Positions 44,045-52,390 of a stretch of 64,000 bases of DNA are shown in pieces. This DNA comes from Bacteroidota bacterium (GTDB taxonomy: Bacteria > Bacteroidota > Bacteroidia > B-17B0 > Aurantibacillaceae). The stretch covers positions 1-64,000 of the forward strand of contig JACQAK010000101.1 in assembly GCA_016194985.1 (NCBI GenBank), written 5' to 3'. Each line of letters opens with the position of its first letter. The stretch's first letter is position 1. Below the pieces are notes generated by a model that did not search any database, was not told the DNA's origin, and saw nothing but the letters and a program-made list of their open reading frames with translations. A program made the position numbers and the translations under genes.

Positions 44045-47000
44045 ATGCGTAAATTATTTTTTCTGTTATCTCCTGTTTTTATTATCAGCTACTGTTTGAA
44101 AGGTCAAACGACTTTCCCTGTAAACGGTGCACCAAATATTATGCATACGGTGTATGCCTTTACCAATTGTACATTACATGTAGATGCTGATGTTACTATT
44201 GTGAATGCTACATTAATTGTTCAGGACGGTAAAGTTTTAAGGACAGGTGAAAAAGCAGAAGCGCCAAAAGATGCTATTACCATTGATCTCAAAGGCAAAC
44301 ATATCTATCCCGCATTTATTGATCTGTACAGCGATTATGGGATGCCGGAAGTAAAACGCACGGATTATACAGACGCGCCTAAAAAGGGAGCCTATGGATG
44401 GAACCAGGCCATAAAAAGTGAGGTAGAATCTTACAAACTCTTTCTTACTAATCAACAAAAAGCAGACGAATTAAGAAAAATAGGCTTTGGAGCTGTTGTT
44501 ACATCACAAAAAGATGGCATTGTGAGAGGAAGTGGCGCTTTGGTAAATTTAACCAATACCAAAGAAAACGAAAGCATTATTAAAGACCGAGCCGCTGCAT
44601 TTTATTCTTTCAATAAAGGTAGCTCTCCACAGGATTATCCGTCGTCACTAATGGGGGCTGTTGCTTTGTTAAGACAAACCTATTATGATGCAGCATGGTA
44701 TAAAAACAATGAAACAAAAACAGAATTTAATATCACGCTGGATGCTTTTAATAAATTACAGGAATTACCGTCGGTGTTTGAAGGGAACGATAAGTATAAT
44801 GATCTTCGTGGAAAAAAAATAGGTGATGAGTTTAAAGTAAAATACATTATTAAAGGTGGCGGTAATGAATACCAACGCATGTATGATATTCAGAATACAT
44901 TTTCGAAATACATTATTCCTGTTAATTTCCCGGATGCCATTGATGTAGAAGATCCCTATGATGCAGAACAGGCCTCGCTTACCGATTTAAAACACTGGGA
45001 AATGGCACCAGCCAATTTAGCAGAACTCGAAAAAAATTATGTGCAGTTTTGTATTACCACTGCCGACCTCAAAGATAAATCTGTGTTCTTAAAAAATGTG
45101 CGTAAAGCGATTGCCTATGGATTATCCGAAAAAACAGCCTTGAGAGCCTTAACATACAACCCTGCCAATTTTATTGGTGTACAAGACAAAATAGGAAGCC
45201 TTAAGCAAGGTATGTTTGCTAATTTCTTTATCTCCTCCAAGTCTATTTTCGAAGAAGATGCTATCATTTACGAAACCTGGAGTAATGGCTTAAAAAATGC
45301 ATATAATGATTTATCTCTTCCCGAAATCACTGGTTCCTACCAGTTATTATATAACTCCGCCAGCTACAAAGTAACCATCAATAAAGAGCAGGATAATTAT
45401 ACCGGGCTTGTTCTTTTAAAAGACAGTATGAGGGCAAAAGCAAATGTGGCTTTTAAAAACAACCTGCTGACTCTTAGCTTTCCTTACGACTCTACATTTA
45501 CATTACGCTTATCGGGTAACTACAATGAGCAGGAGAGATCATTTGTTGGTTCCGGCCAGTATTCAGATGGCACATGGGTAGATTTTAAAATGAATTATAT
45601 ATCTGTAACAGATACTGCCAAACAAAAAACAGCCGCCAAAAAACCGGCTCAAAAAATAAACTACGGTAAAGTATATTATCCGTTTGGCGCATATGGAGAG
45701 CCTGAAGCGGAAAGCAACGGATTAATCAAAGACACCTGGGCAAAATTCAAAAAACGCTACGATGCCATATTGATCAAGAATGCCACGATGTGGACGAATG
45801 AAACAGACTCTATTTTAAAAGATCAGGATATTTATATTGTGGATGGCAAAATTGTGCGTATTGCGCCTAATATTGATGCGCCTAAAACTGCTTTTGCCAA
45901 AATCATTGACGGGAAAGGCATGCACCTAACACCGGGAATCATTGATGAGCATTCGCACATTGCATTATTCAGCGTAAATGAAGGGGCCGACGCCAGTAGT
46001 GCTGAAGTGAGAATGGGCGATGTGATTAATCCGGATGATATCAATATTTATCGCCAATTGGCAGGAGGCGTTACTACCGCTCAGTTACTTCATGGTTCTG
46101 CGAATCCTATTGGAGGACAAAGTTGTTTAATTAAATTACGCTGGGGGAAAAATCCTGAAGAATTAAAATATGAAAAAGCACCGGCGTTTATAAAATTTGC
46201 CCTTGGAGAAAACGTTAAACACTCTAACGGTCTGAATCCTGACCAGGTGCGATTCCCGCAAACACGTATGGGAGTGGAACAATTATATTATGATTATTTT
46301 ACAAGGGCTGCCGCTTACAAAAAACAAATGGAAGGCTTTGGTAAATTAACCCCTAAACAAATTGAAAAAGACAAAGTCGTATCTCCGCGCAAAGACCTGG
46401 ATCTGGAAGCTTTAGCAGAAATACTGGATGGTAAACGTTTTATTACCTGCCACAGCTATGTACAAAGTGAGGTGAACATGTTAATGCATGTGGCAGATAG
46501 CATGAAGTTCAAAGTAAATACCTTTACCCATATTTTAGAAGGCTATAAAGTAGCCGATAAGATGAAGGCCCATGGTGCCAATGCATCTACCTTTGCCGAC
46601 TGGTGGGCTTATAAACTGGAAGTTATGGATGCCATTCCGTATAACGCAGCGATGTTAACCAAAGCCGATGTCAATACCGCTATCAATTCGGATGATGCCG
46701 AAATGGGAAGACGCTTAAATCAGGAGGCTGCCAAAACCATTAAATATGGAGGCTTAACAGAAGTTCAGGCCTTAAAATTAGTCACCCTGAACCCGGCTAA
46801 AATGTTACATATAGATGATAAAGTGGGCAGTATTAAAGTTGGCAAAGTAGCCGATCTGGTTCTTTGGACAGACAATCCTTTGAGCATCTATGCCAAAGTA
46901 AATACTACCATTATTGACGGGCAAATTTATTACGACAAGGACGAAGATGCCAAACTACAAGAAGATATTAAAAAGGAACGCGCCCGCATTATTGCCAAAC

Positions 47001-47095
47001 TAATTGCAGAGAAAAACAAAGGTGCCAAAGTAGTTAAACCTCAGCCTAAAAAACAAAACCGTTTTCATTGCGATAGCGAAGAGAGCGGGTTGTAA
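44045..47095 (+). CDS. Exported two-domain amidohydrolase, first domain apparently inactive
   Basis: 1016 residues from the ATG at 44045; an in-frame TTG lies two codons upstream. A signal peptide (ends KGQ) precedes two amidohydrolase modules. In the first, the expected HxH metal site is replaced ('YPAFIDLYSDYGMPEVKRT') and the later metal residues are not evident, although 'NPANFIGVQDKIGSLKQGM' keeps the fold's end. The second has intact motifs: 'TPGIIDEHSHIALF' (HxH), 'ITCHSYVQSEVNMLMH' , 'VNTFTHILEGYK' and 'AINSDDAEMGRRL', followed by 'NPAKMLHIDDKVGSIKVGK'. It belongs to the imidazolonepropionase/prolidase-like group and acts outside the cytoplasm, probably on a peptide or cyclic amide. 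Confidence 0.88.
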   Translation: MRKLFFLLSPVFIISYCLKGQTTFPVNGAPNIMHTVYAFTNCTLHVDADVTIVNATLIVQDGKVLRTGEKAEAPKDAITIDLKGKHIYPAFIDLYSDYGMPEVKRTDYTDAPKKGAYGWNQAIKSEVESYKLFLTNQQKADELRKIGFGAVVTSQKDGIVRGSGALVNLTNTKENESIIKDRAAAFYSFNKGSSPQDYPSSLMGAVALLRQTYYDAAWYKNNETKTEFNITLDAFNKLQELPSVFEGNDKYNDLRGKKIGDEFKVKYIIKGGGNEYQRMYDIQNTFSKYIIPVNFPDAIDVEDPYDAEQASLTDLKHWEMAPANLAELEKNYVQFCITTADLKDKSVFLKNVRKAIAYGLSEKTALRALTYNPANFIGVQDKIGSLKQGMFANFFISSKSIFEEDAIIYETWSNGLKNAYNDLSLPEITGSYQLLYNSASYKVTINKEQDNYTGLVLLKDSMRAKANVAFKNNLLTLSFPYDSTFTLRLSGNYNEQERSFVGSGQYSDGTWVDFKMNYISVTDTAKQKTAAKKPAQKINYGKVYYPFGAYGEPEAESNGLIKDTWAKFKKRYDAILIKNATMWTNETDSILKDQDIYIVDGKIVRIAPNIDAPKTAFAKIIDGKGMHLTPGIIDEHSHIALFSVNEGADASSAEVRMGDVINPDDINIYRQLAGGVTTAQLLHGSANPIGGQSCLIKLRWGKNPEELKYEKAPAFIKFALGENVKHSNGLNPDQVRFPQTRMGVEQLYYDYFTRAAAYKKQMEGFGKLTPKQIEKDKVVSPRKDLDLEALAEILDGKRFITCHSYVQSEVNMLMHVADSMKFKVNTFTHILEGYKVADKMKAHGANASTFADWWAYKLEVMDAIPYNAAMLTKADVNTAINSDDAEMGRRLNQEAAKTIKYGGLTEVQALKLVTLNPAKMLHIDDKVGSIKVGKVADLVLWTDNPLSIYAKVNTTIIDGQIYYDKDEDAKLQEDIKKERARIIAKLIAEKNKGAKVVKPQPKKQNRFHCDSEESGL

Positions 47096-47101
47096 CAGCA
47101 T

Positions 47102-47587
47102 TTAGTAGAAATTAAAACTCACCACTAAATCTCTTTGTCCTGACTGAGCATGGCAACTTGTGCAAACGGATGGATCTTTATTAACACTATACGCAGAGCT
47201 TCCATCTGCATTAATTTCTGCCCATAACCAGGTTCCTTCTTTTTTAAACATTAGTGCATACATTCCATTTGATTGCACTTCCTTAACGATCATTGATCCA
47301 TTTGGAAATTGTTGACCAACCGGAAGTTTGCCGTTGTCGGTTAAACTGGTTGTTGCAATTTTATTAAATTTTAATTTAAATGCGCCATGTGGGCCATTTG
47401 TTCCCGGATAAATCATTCCGGGGGCATTTTTGTAATAGGTAAAAGCTGTTGCATTTTTACAACTATCAAACAGGGCCTTGTCGCTGTAGGCTAACAGGGG
47501 ATTTTTAGCCACGTCTTTAGTGCATGAATAAAAAACACCCGAAGTGATTGTAAGAATACTTATACCAACTAATAGTGTTGCTCGCAT
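47102..47587 (-). CDS. P460-like c-type cytochrome
   Basis: 161 residues. A lipoprotein-type signal peptide ('ISILTITSGVFYSC') puts it on the periplasmic face or outer membrane. The body has 'NGPHGAFKLKFN', 'GQQFPNGSMIVKE', 'YALMFKKEGTWLWAEINADG' and a C-terminal heme site 'SVCTSCHAQSGQRDLVV' (CxxCH), the pattern of the cytochrome P460 family. In some bacteria P460 proteins oxidise hydroxylamine or detoxify NO; the special Lys-heme link cannot be seen from sequence. The gene follows the 47603 gene by 15 bases on the same strand and converges with the amidohydrolase gene. Confidence 0.8.
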   Translation of the reverse strand: MRATLLVGISILTITSGVFYSCTKDVAKNPLLAYSDKALFDSCKNATAFTYYKNAPGMIYPGTNGPHGAFKLKFNKIATTSLTDNGKLPVGQQFPNGSMIVKEVQSNGMYALMFKKEGTWLWAEINADGSSAYSVNKDPSVCTSCHAQSGQRDLVVSFNFY

Positions 47588-47602
47588 TTTTTTCTTGGAT
47601 TA

Positions 47603-48055
47603 CTATAAATACTTAGCAAGCCAGGTAGAACGCAACGGTTGCTTCCATTTTGTATTTAACTCTGTGGACTGTGTAATGGTATTATCAAAAACCAATGTGT
47701 TTTCAGTAATTGAATTTGAAGAAAGCAATTCTTTGATTTGAGAAGATTTGACAACCTCAACATGGGTATTATTCTCGTAGGCTACCAATAAGCGGTTTAA
47801 CAATTCAACTGCAAATGCCTGCTCCAATTCTTTGACGAATCTTAATTGCTTATCAATGCTACAGCCACTGGCGTTGTATTTTTCTTCGTTCACTTTAAAG
47901 ATCAATAAACGGTTTTGGTATAATTCAAACGAAGCGTCTAAACTTACATCGTGAGCCGTCCATGTACTTACAAAATTTTGACAACGGGTTTTAAAATCAA
48001 CTAACTGCTCAGTCGTTAATTCTTTGCTTAATGTATAAATCCAAATACGTTCCAT
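47603..48055 (-). CDS. Conserved hypothetical cytoplasmic protein
   Basis: 150 residues, no signal or membrane segment. 'MERIWIYTLSKELTTEQLVD' and 'FKTRCQNFVSTWTAHDVSLD' start an alpha/beta sequence with 'ELYQNRLLIFKVNEEKYNAS' and 'GCSIDKQLRFVKELEQAF', ending 'LRSTWLAKYL'. I recall close relatives in many Bacteroidota that are labelled, without support, as ABC-transporter ATPase; no Walker motifs are present, so that label should not be copied. It is the first gene of a two-gene unit with the P460-like cytochrome. Confidence 0.83.
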   Translation of the reverse strand: MERIWIYTLSKELTTEQLVDFKTRCQNFVSTWTAHDVSLDASFELYQNRLLIFKVNEEKYNASGCSIDKQLRFVKELEQAFAVELLNRLLVAYENNTHVEVVKSSQIKELLSSNSITENTLVFDNTITQSTELNTKWKQPLRSTWLAKYL

Positions 48056-48137
48056 ACTAATTTTGAGTTATTGTGTTGATGAATTATAGACTAAAATAAA
48101 TCACATTCTTTGTCTCAACTATTCACCAAATCAGTCA

Positions 48138-49556
48138 TTAAATAAATTTACATTTACGGCTTGCAAAAGCACACATGCGTAATAAAATAATACCATGCTT
48201 AAATCTGGAAATGTTGGTACTTCCATAAGTACGCTCTCTGTAACGAATAGGAATCTCTACAATCTTTAAGTTTAATTTGTGTGCGCCAAATAACAAATCA
48301 AAATCTCCAAAAGGATCGAATTCTCCAAAATATTTTCTGTTCTTCGTGAGTTTAATATAGTCCTCTCTAAACATCACTTTTGTTCCACACAAGGTGTCTT
48401 TAAAGCGTTGATCCAATAACCAGGTAAAAGCCCAGCTAAAGAAATGATTCCCCAGGTAATTCAAAAAACGCATGGCTTCTTTATCCATAGGATACACCAA
48501 ACGGGTTCCGTTAATAAAATCGCCTTTGCTTCCGGCTATCGCATCATAAAATTTCGGAATATCTTCCGGTGGCACTGTCAGGTCAGCGTCCAGAATCATT
48601 AAAATATCGCCGGTAGCCATTTTATAACCTTCCCGTACGGCATCTGCTTTCCCTTTTCCTTTTTGCTGTCCGATTTTTATATCATGCGTTGCTGCATATT
48701 TTTGTTGTATCTCCTGGATTTTTTGCCAGGTATCGTCGGTGCTGTTACCCTCAATAAAGATGATCTCCACATGCTTTCCAAACTCAGGTAAACGCGTTAT
48801 CGCGTTTTCAATATTACCGCTTTCATTTCTGGCAGGGATCACCACCGTGGTTGAATATTTTGTTTTATATTCTTCCGGATTGCTGATCGGCAAAGGTTTG
48901 GCAAACGAGTATGTGTTTAAACTAAAGAATCTGAAAAATGGAAATTTAGCCAATACCAGGTTAAACAGCTCCGCAATTATTGGAATATAAAACGGAAAAA
49001 TAAAGCGTTTACTGTTTCTGTAGACATCAAAACCTGAAACAAATAATAAATTATTTACATCTTTTGTATTTAACCAGTTTTGAGTGGGTGTTTTTGTTTT
49101 TAATCCAATTAGTTCGGCAAACTTTAAAACAGGCTCCCATAAAGAGTTATAATACTGAACAATGATCTTTGTATTAGGATGAGAGACTTTTTTAAGCTGC
49201 TCAAACACTACTTGTATATCTTCAACGAACCCAATTAAATTACTTAAGATAATAAAGTCATATGTTTCGGAAAGACTTATGTTATTAGCGTCCATTAAGA
49301 TGAACTCTATATCTTTACCGGCATGCTTTTCTTTTGCCCAGGCAATTTGTCCTTCGCTGAAATCGATCCCTGTTTTTTTACTGCCGGCAATTCCCGCTAA
49401 CAAATCCCCGCTACCGCAACCTATTTCTAACACAGAGCTATCTTCGTGAGAAAAATAATTACAATAATTAGTGATTTCTTTCCAATAGTAATTTGTTAGT
49501 CCACGTCCTTTTCTTTTGGAAGCAAGTATGTTAAAATATTCCTTTATGTTTTGCAA
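48138..49556 (-). CDS. Fusion of a SAM methyltransferase and a family 2 glycosyltransferase
   Basis: 472 residues. Residues about 1-160 are a class I methyltransferase: 'SSVLEIGCGSGDLLAGIAGS' and 'IEFILMDANNISLSETYDFI'. After a linker, residues from about 230 are a GT2 domain: 'TVVIPARNESGNIENAI', 'VEIIFIEGNSTDDTWQKI', 'MATGDILMILDADLTVPPED' (DxD-like metal site), then 'LCGTKVMFREDYIKL' and 'IPIRYRERTYGSTNISRFKH', as in dolichyl-phosphate-mannose-synthase-like enzymes. It probably transfers a sugar to a lipid carrier at the membrane face, and the methyltransferase may modify the same product. It is monocistronic or the second gene after 49614 on this strand. Confidence 0.88.
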   Translation of the reverse strand: MQNIKEYFNILASKRKGRGLTNYYWKEITNYCNYFSHEDSSVLEIGCGSGDLLAGIAGSKKTGIDFSEGQIAWAKEKHAGKDIEFILMDANNISLSETYDFIILSNLIGFVEDIQVVFEQLKKVSHPNTKIIVQYYNSLWEPVLKFAELIGLKTKTPTQNWLNTKDVNNLLFVSGFDVYRNSKRFIFPFYIPIIAELFNLVLAKFPFFRFFSLNTYSFAKPLPISNPEEYKTKYSTTVVIPARNESGNIENAITRLPEFGKHVEIIFIEGNSTDDTWQKIQEIQQKYAATHDIKIGQQKGKGKADAVREGYKMATGDILMILDADLTVPPEDIPKFYDAIAGSKGDFINGTRLVYPMDKEAMRFLNYLGNHFFSWAFTWLLDQRFKDTLCGTKVMFREDYIKLTKNRKYFGEFDPFGDFDLLFGAHKLNLKIVEIPIRYRERTYGSTNISRFKHGIILLRMCAFASRKCKFI

Positions 49557-49613
49557 AATGTGATTTTTTAAGAAAGCTAATTTACAAGTTTAATTTTAAA
49601 TTAGAACGCAGAA

Positions 49614-50819
49614 TTATTCAACGGTTGAATTTAATGTATCTGCTAAAAACTTTCCCATACTAAAACAGGCCTGAAGCAAATACCCGCCTGTTGGAGCATC
49701 CCAATCAAGCATTTCGCCTATGCAGTAGTGGTTGGGAAGTTTTTTCAGTTCCAGTTTGTTGTTTACTTCGTTTATAGAAATTCCTCCTACCGTAGAGATC
49801 GCATCATCGATAGGCGCAAAATCCGTAAGCTCAACCGGGAATTCCTTTATCAAACGGCTCATCATGGCCGGATGGTGATACTCTTCTTTTGTTGTTTGGT
49901 ATTTTAATAAGTGAATTTGAACAGCCGAAAGATGAACTTCTTTTTCCAATGCATCTTTGATACTCAACCTACCTCTGTTCTCCAGTCTGCTTTGAATCTC
50001 TGTTATACTTAATTCCGGTTTAAAATCAATCCGAACCTCGGCTCTCTTTTTATGAATCAATTGCTCCCTGATTTCTTTGCTTAATGCATAAATGCCACTT
50101 CCTTCGATGCCAAATTCGGTCAATACAACCTCTCCTTTTTTATGCCTATAACCGCAAGAAAACGTACAATTTTTTAACGCTTGTCCCGAAATATGTTTCA
50201 TTAGTTCCTCATCCCACTCTATTTTATAGGCGCAGTTGGAAGGATAAAATGCAGGCGTTTGAACTCCCTTTTCCTTAAAAAATGATCTCCAGCTCCCATT
50301 ACTACCGGTAACCTTCCAGCTGGTACCACCCAAAGCAAATACAGTGATGTCGGGTGATATGGTTTTCGTTTCTTTGCCATCGTAAAACATCAGATCGTTT
50401 TCGTGCCAGCCCCGCCATTCGTGATCATAAAATACCGAAACCTTGTTCTTTTTAAGTGCCTTTTCAATCGCCTTCAATACTTCAATGGGCTTAATGCCTT
50501 TAACCGGAAATACCCTTTTACTGGTACCAATGTAGGTTTCAATACCAATAGATTTTAGCCAGATCCTGAAATCCGGTTGAGAGAAATGATCCAAAAACGG
50601 CGTCATGAATTCTTTGGGATAATAACGTTCTGAGAACTGCTCTTTATCTTCGGAATGCGTTAAATTAAATCCTCCTTTACCTGCTACTAAAAATTTACGC
50701 CCCAGTGCCGCATTTTTTTCATAAATACAGATGTTATAAAGATTGTTATCCAGCGAACAGGCTAACATCAAGGCAGATGCTCCTCCCCCGATAATTGCTA
50801 TTGATTTTTTTTGTTTCAT
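49614..50819 (-). CDS. HI0933-like FAD-dependent oxidoreductase (BaiN family)
   Basis: 401 residues. An N-terminal FAD fold 'SIAIIGGGASALMLACSLDN' is followed by 'EKNAALGRKFLVAGKGGFNL', a motif specific to the HI0933/BaiN family, a middle domain with 'TVFALGGTSWKVTGSNGSW' and the C-terminal 'HYCIGEMLDWDAPTGGYLLQ'. These are soluble flavoproteins of broad distribution; some relatives act in bile-acid or aromatic reduction, but the physiological substrate is generally unknown. It has no operon partner with an obvious functional link; the methyltransferase-glycosyltransferase gene lies 57 bases downstream. Confidence 0.88.
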   Translation of the reverse strand: MKQKKSIAIIGGGASALMLACSLDNNLYNICIYEKNAALGRKFLVAGKGGFNLTHSEDKEQFSERYYPKEFMTPFLDHFSQPDFRIWLKSIGIETYIGTSKRVFPVKGIKPIEVLKAIEKALKKNKVSVFYDHEWRGWHENDLMFYDGKETKTISPDITVFALGGTSWKVTGSNGSWRSFFKEKGVQTPAFYPSNCAYKIEWDEELMKHISGQALKNCTFSCGYRHKKGEVVLTEFGIEGSGIYALSKEIREQLIHKKRAEVRIDFKPELSITEIQSRLENRGRLSIKDALEKEVHLSAVQIHLLKYQTTKEEYHHPAMMSRLIKEFPVELTDFAPIDDAISTVGGISINEVNNKLELKKLPNHYCIGEMLDWDAPTGGYLLQACFSMGKFLADTLNSTVE

Positions 50820-50911
50820 TTTTTTAACACAGAGCTAAGCGTTCGGGAGGAAACAGCGTTGTGTTTTTCCTCTGTATACCTTACTCTCCTTAACTTTGTG
50901 TTGAAACCTTT

Positions 50912-52297
50912 TTAGGCTGTAAAATATTTATAAAACAAAGGAATGGTTTCAATGCCTTTATAATAATTAAAGATGCCATAATGCTCGTTCGGCGAATGCA
51001 ATGCATCGCTGTCTAAACCAAATCCAAACAAAATGCTATCCATCCCTAACTCTTTTTTAAATAACGCAACAATAGGAATACTTCCACCGCTACGAGTAGG
51101 CACCGGTTTTTTACCGTATGTTTCTTCCATAGCTTTGCTGGCTGCTAAAAATCCTTTGGATGTTGTCGGAACAACAACAGGTTCTCCCCCATGATGAGCA
51201 GTAACTTTTACGGTCACTGATTTAGGTGCTATGCTTTCAAAATGTTTCTTGAATAGTTCGCTGATCTCATGCGAATCCTGATGAGGAACCAGGCGCATCG
51301 AGATCTTGGCAAATGCTTTGGATGGCAATACGGTTTTAGCGCCTTCGCCGGTATAGCCTCCCCAAATACCGTTCACATCCAGCGTTGGACGAATGCCGGT
51401 TCTCTCGTTAGTGCTATATCCTTTTTCTCCACGTTCTTCTGCTATATTCAGATCCTTTTTAAAATCGTCGAGATTAAATGGTGCCTTTGCCATTTCTGCT
51501 CTTTCTTCGGTGCTTAGTTCCTGTACTTTGTCGTAAAATGCCGGAATAGTGATATGGTTGTTCTCATCATGGCAAGACGCAATCATTTTACATAAAATAT
51601 TGATTGGATTGGCTACTGCCCCGCCATACACACCACTGTGCAAGTCTCTGTTAGGACCGGTGACTTCTACTTCCATATAGGCAAGACCTCTCAATCCGGC
51701 ATCTATACTGGGAATATCATTAGCAATGATGGAGGTATCTGAAATTAAAATAATATCCCCTTTCAATTTTTCTTTGTTTTCAATGATCCATGGGCCCAGG
51801 CTTGGCGAACCAACTTCCTCTTCTCCTTCGATCATGAACTTTACGTTACACGGAAGTGTATTTGTTTTCATCATGGTTTCAAAGGCTTTCACGTGCATAT
51901 ACATCTGGCCTTTATCATCACAGCTCCCACGGGCAAAAATGGCACCTTCGGGATGAATATCTGTTTTTTTAATCACCGGTTCAAACGGAGGAGAGTCCCA
52001 TAAATCCAATGGTTCTGCAGGCTGCACATCATAATGACCATATACAACCACAGTAGGTTTTGCGGGGTCAATTATTTTTTCGCCATATACAACCGGATAC
52101 CCTTTTGTCTGGCAGATTTCTACATTATCTGCTCCAGCCTCTGTTAATCGCTGTTTCACGGCTTCTGCCGTTTTTTGCATATCCGGTTTATGTTCTGGTT
52201 TGGCGCTAATTGAAGGGATTTTTAACAGATCTAACAATTCGTTCAGGAATCTGTCTTTATTTGAGTTAAGGTAAGTTTGGATTTGATTTCGTTCCAT
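50912..52297 (-). CDS. M20-family dipeptidase (zinc metallopeptidase)
   Basis: 461 residues, cytoplasmic. Metal ligands in order are the His/Asp site 'VVYGHYDVQPAEPLDLWD', the bridging Asp in 'IFARGSCDDKGQMYMHVKAF', the general-base Glu pair in 'VKFMIEGEEEVGSPSLG', the Asp in 'IILISDTSI' and the C-terminal His in 'LDSDALHSPNEHYGIFNYYK'. An inserted dimerisation domain lies between about residues 215 and 380 ('LRGLAYMEVEVTGPNRDLHS'). It is of the type that hydrolyses dipeptides or similar small peptides. It reads divergently from the PKD adhesin gene, with 93 bases between. Confidence 0.93.
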   Translation of the reverse strand: MERNQIQTYLNSNKDRFLNELLDLLKIPSISAKPEHKPDMQKTAEAVKQRLTEAGADNVEICQTKGYPVVYGEKIIDPAKPTVVVYGHYDVQPAEPLDLWDSPPFEPVIKKTDIHPEGAIFARGSCDDKGQMYMHVKAFETMMKTNTLPCNVKFMIEGEEEVGSPSLGPWIIENKEKLKGDIILISDTSIIANDIPSIDAGLRGLAYMEVEVTGPNRDLHSGVYGGAVANPINILCKMIASCHDENNHITIPAFYDKVQELSTEERAEMAKAPFNLDDFKKDLNIAEERGEKGYSTNERTGIRPTLDVNGIWGGYTGEGAKTVLPSKAFAKISMRLVPHQDSHEISELFKKHFESIAPKSVTVKVTAHHGGEPVVVPTTSKGFLAASKAMEETYGKKPVPTRSGGSIPIVALFKKELGMDSILFGFGLDSDALHSPNEHYGIFNYYKGIETIPLFYKYFTA

Positions 52298-52390
52298 TAT
52301 TGTAGAATTTTGGTACTAATGTACTTTTTTTATTCAAATGGCCGTTTGAGTGATTAAAATAATTGATAATTAGTTGATTTATAGGTATTT

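Noticed and set aside
47603-48055. ABC transporter ATPase, a label I recall for relatives of this protein
   Set aside because: No Walker A, signature or Walker B motif is present in its 150 residues.
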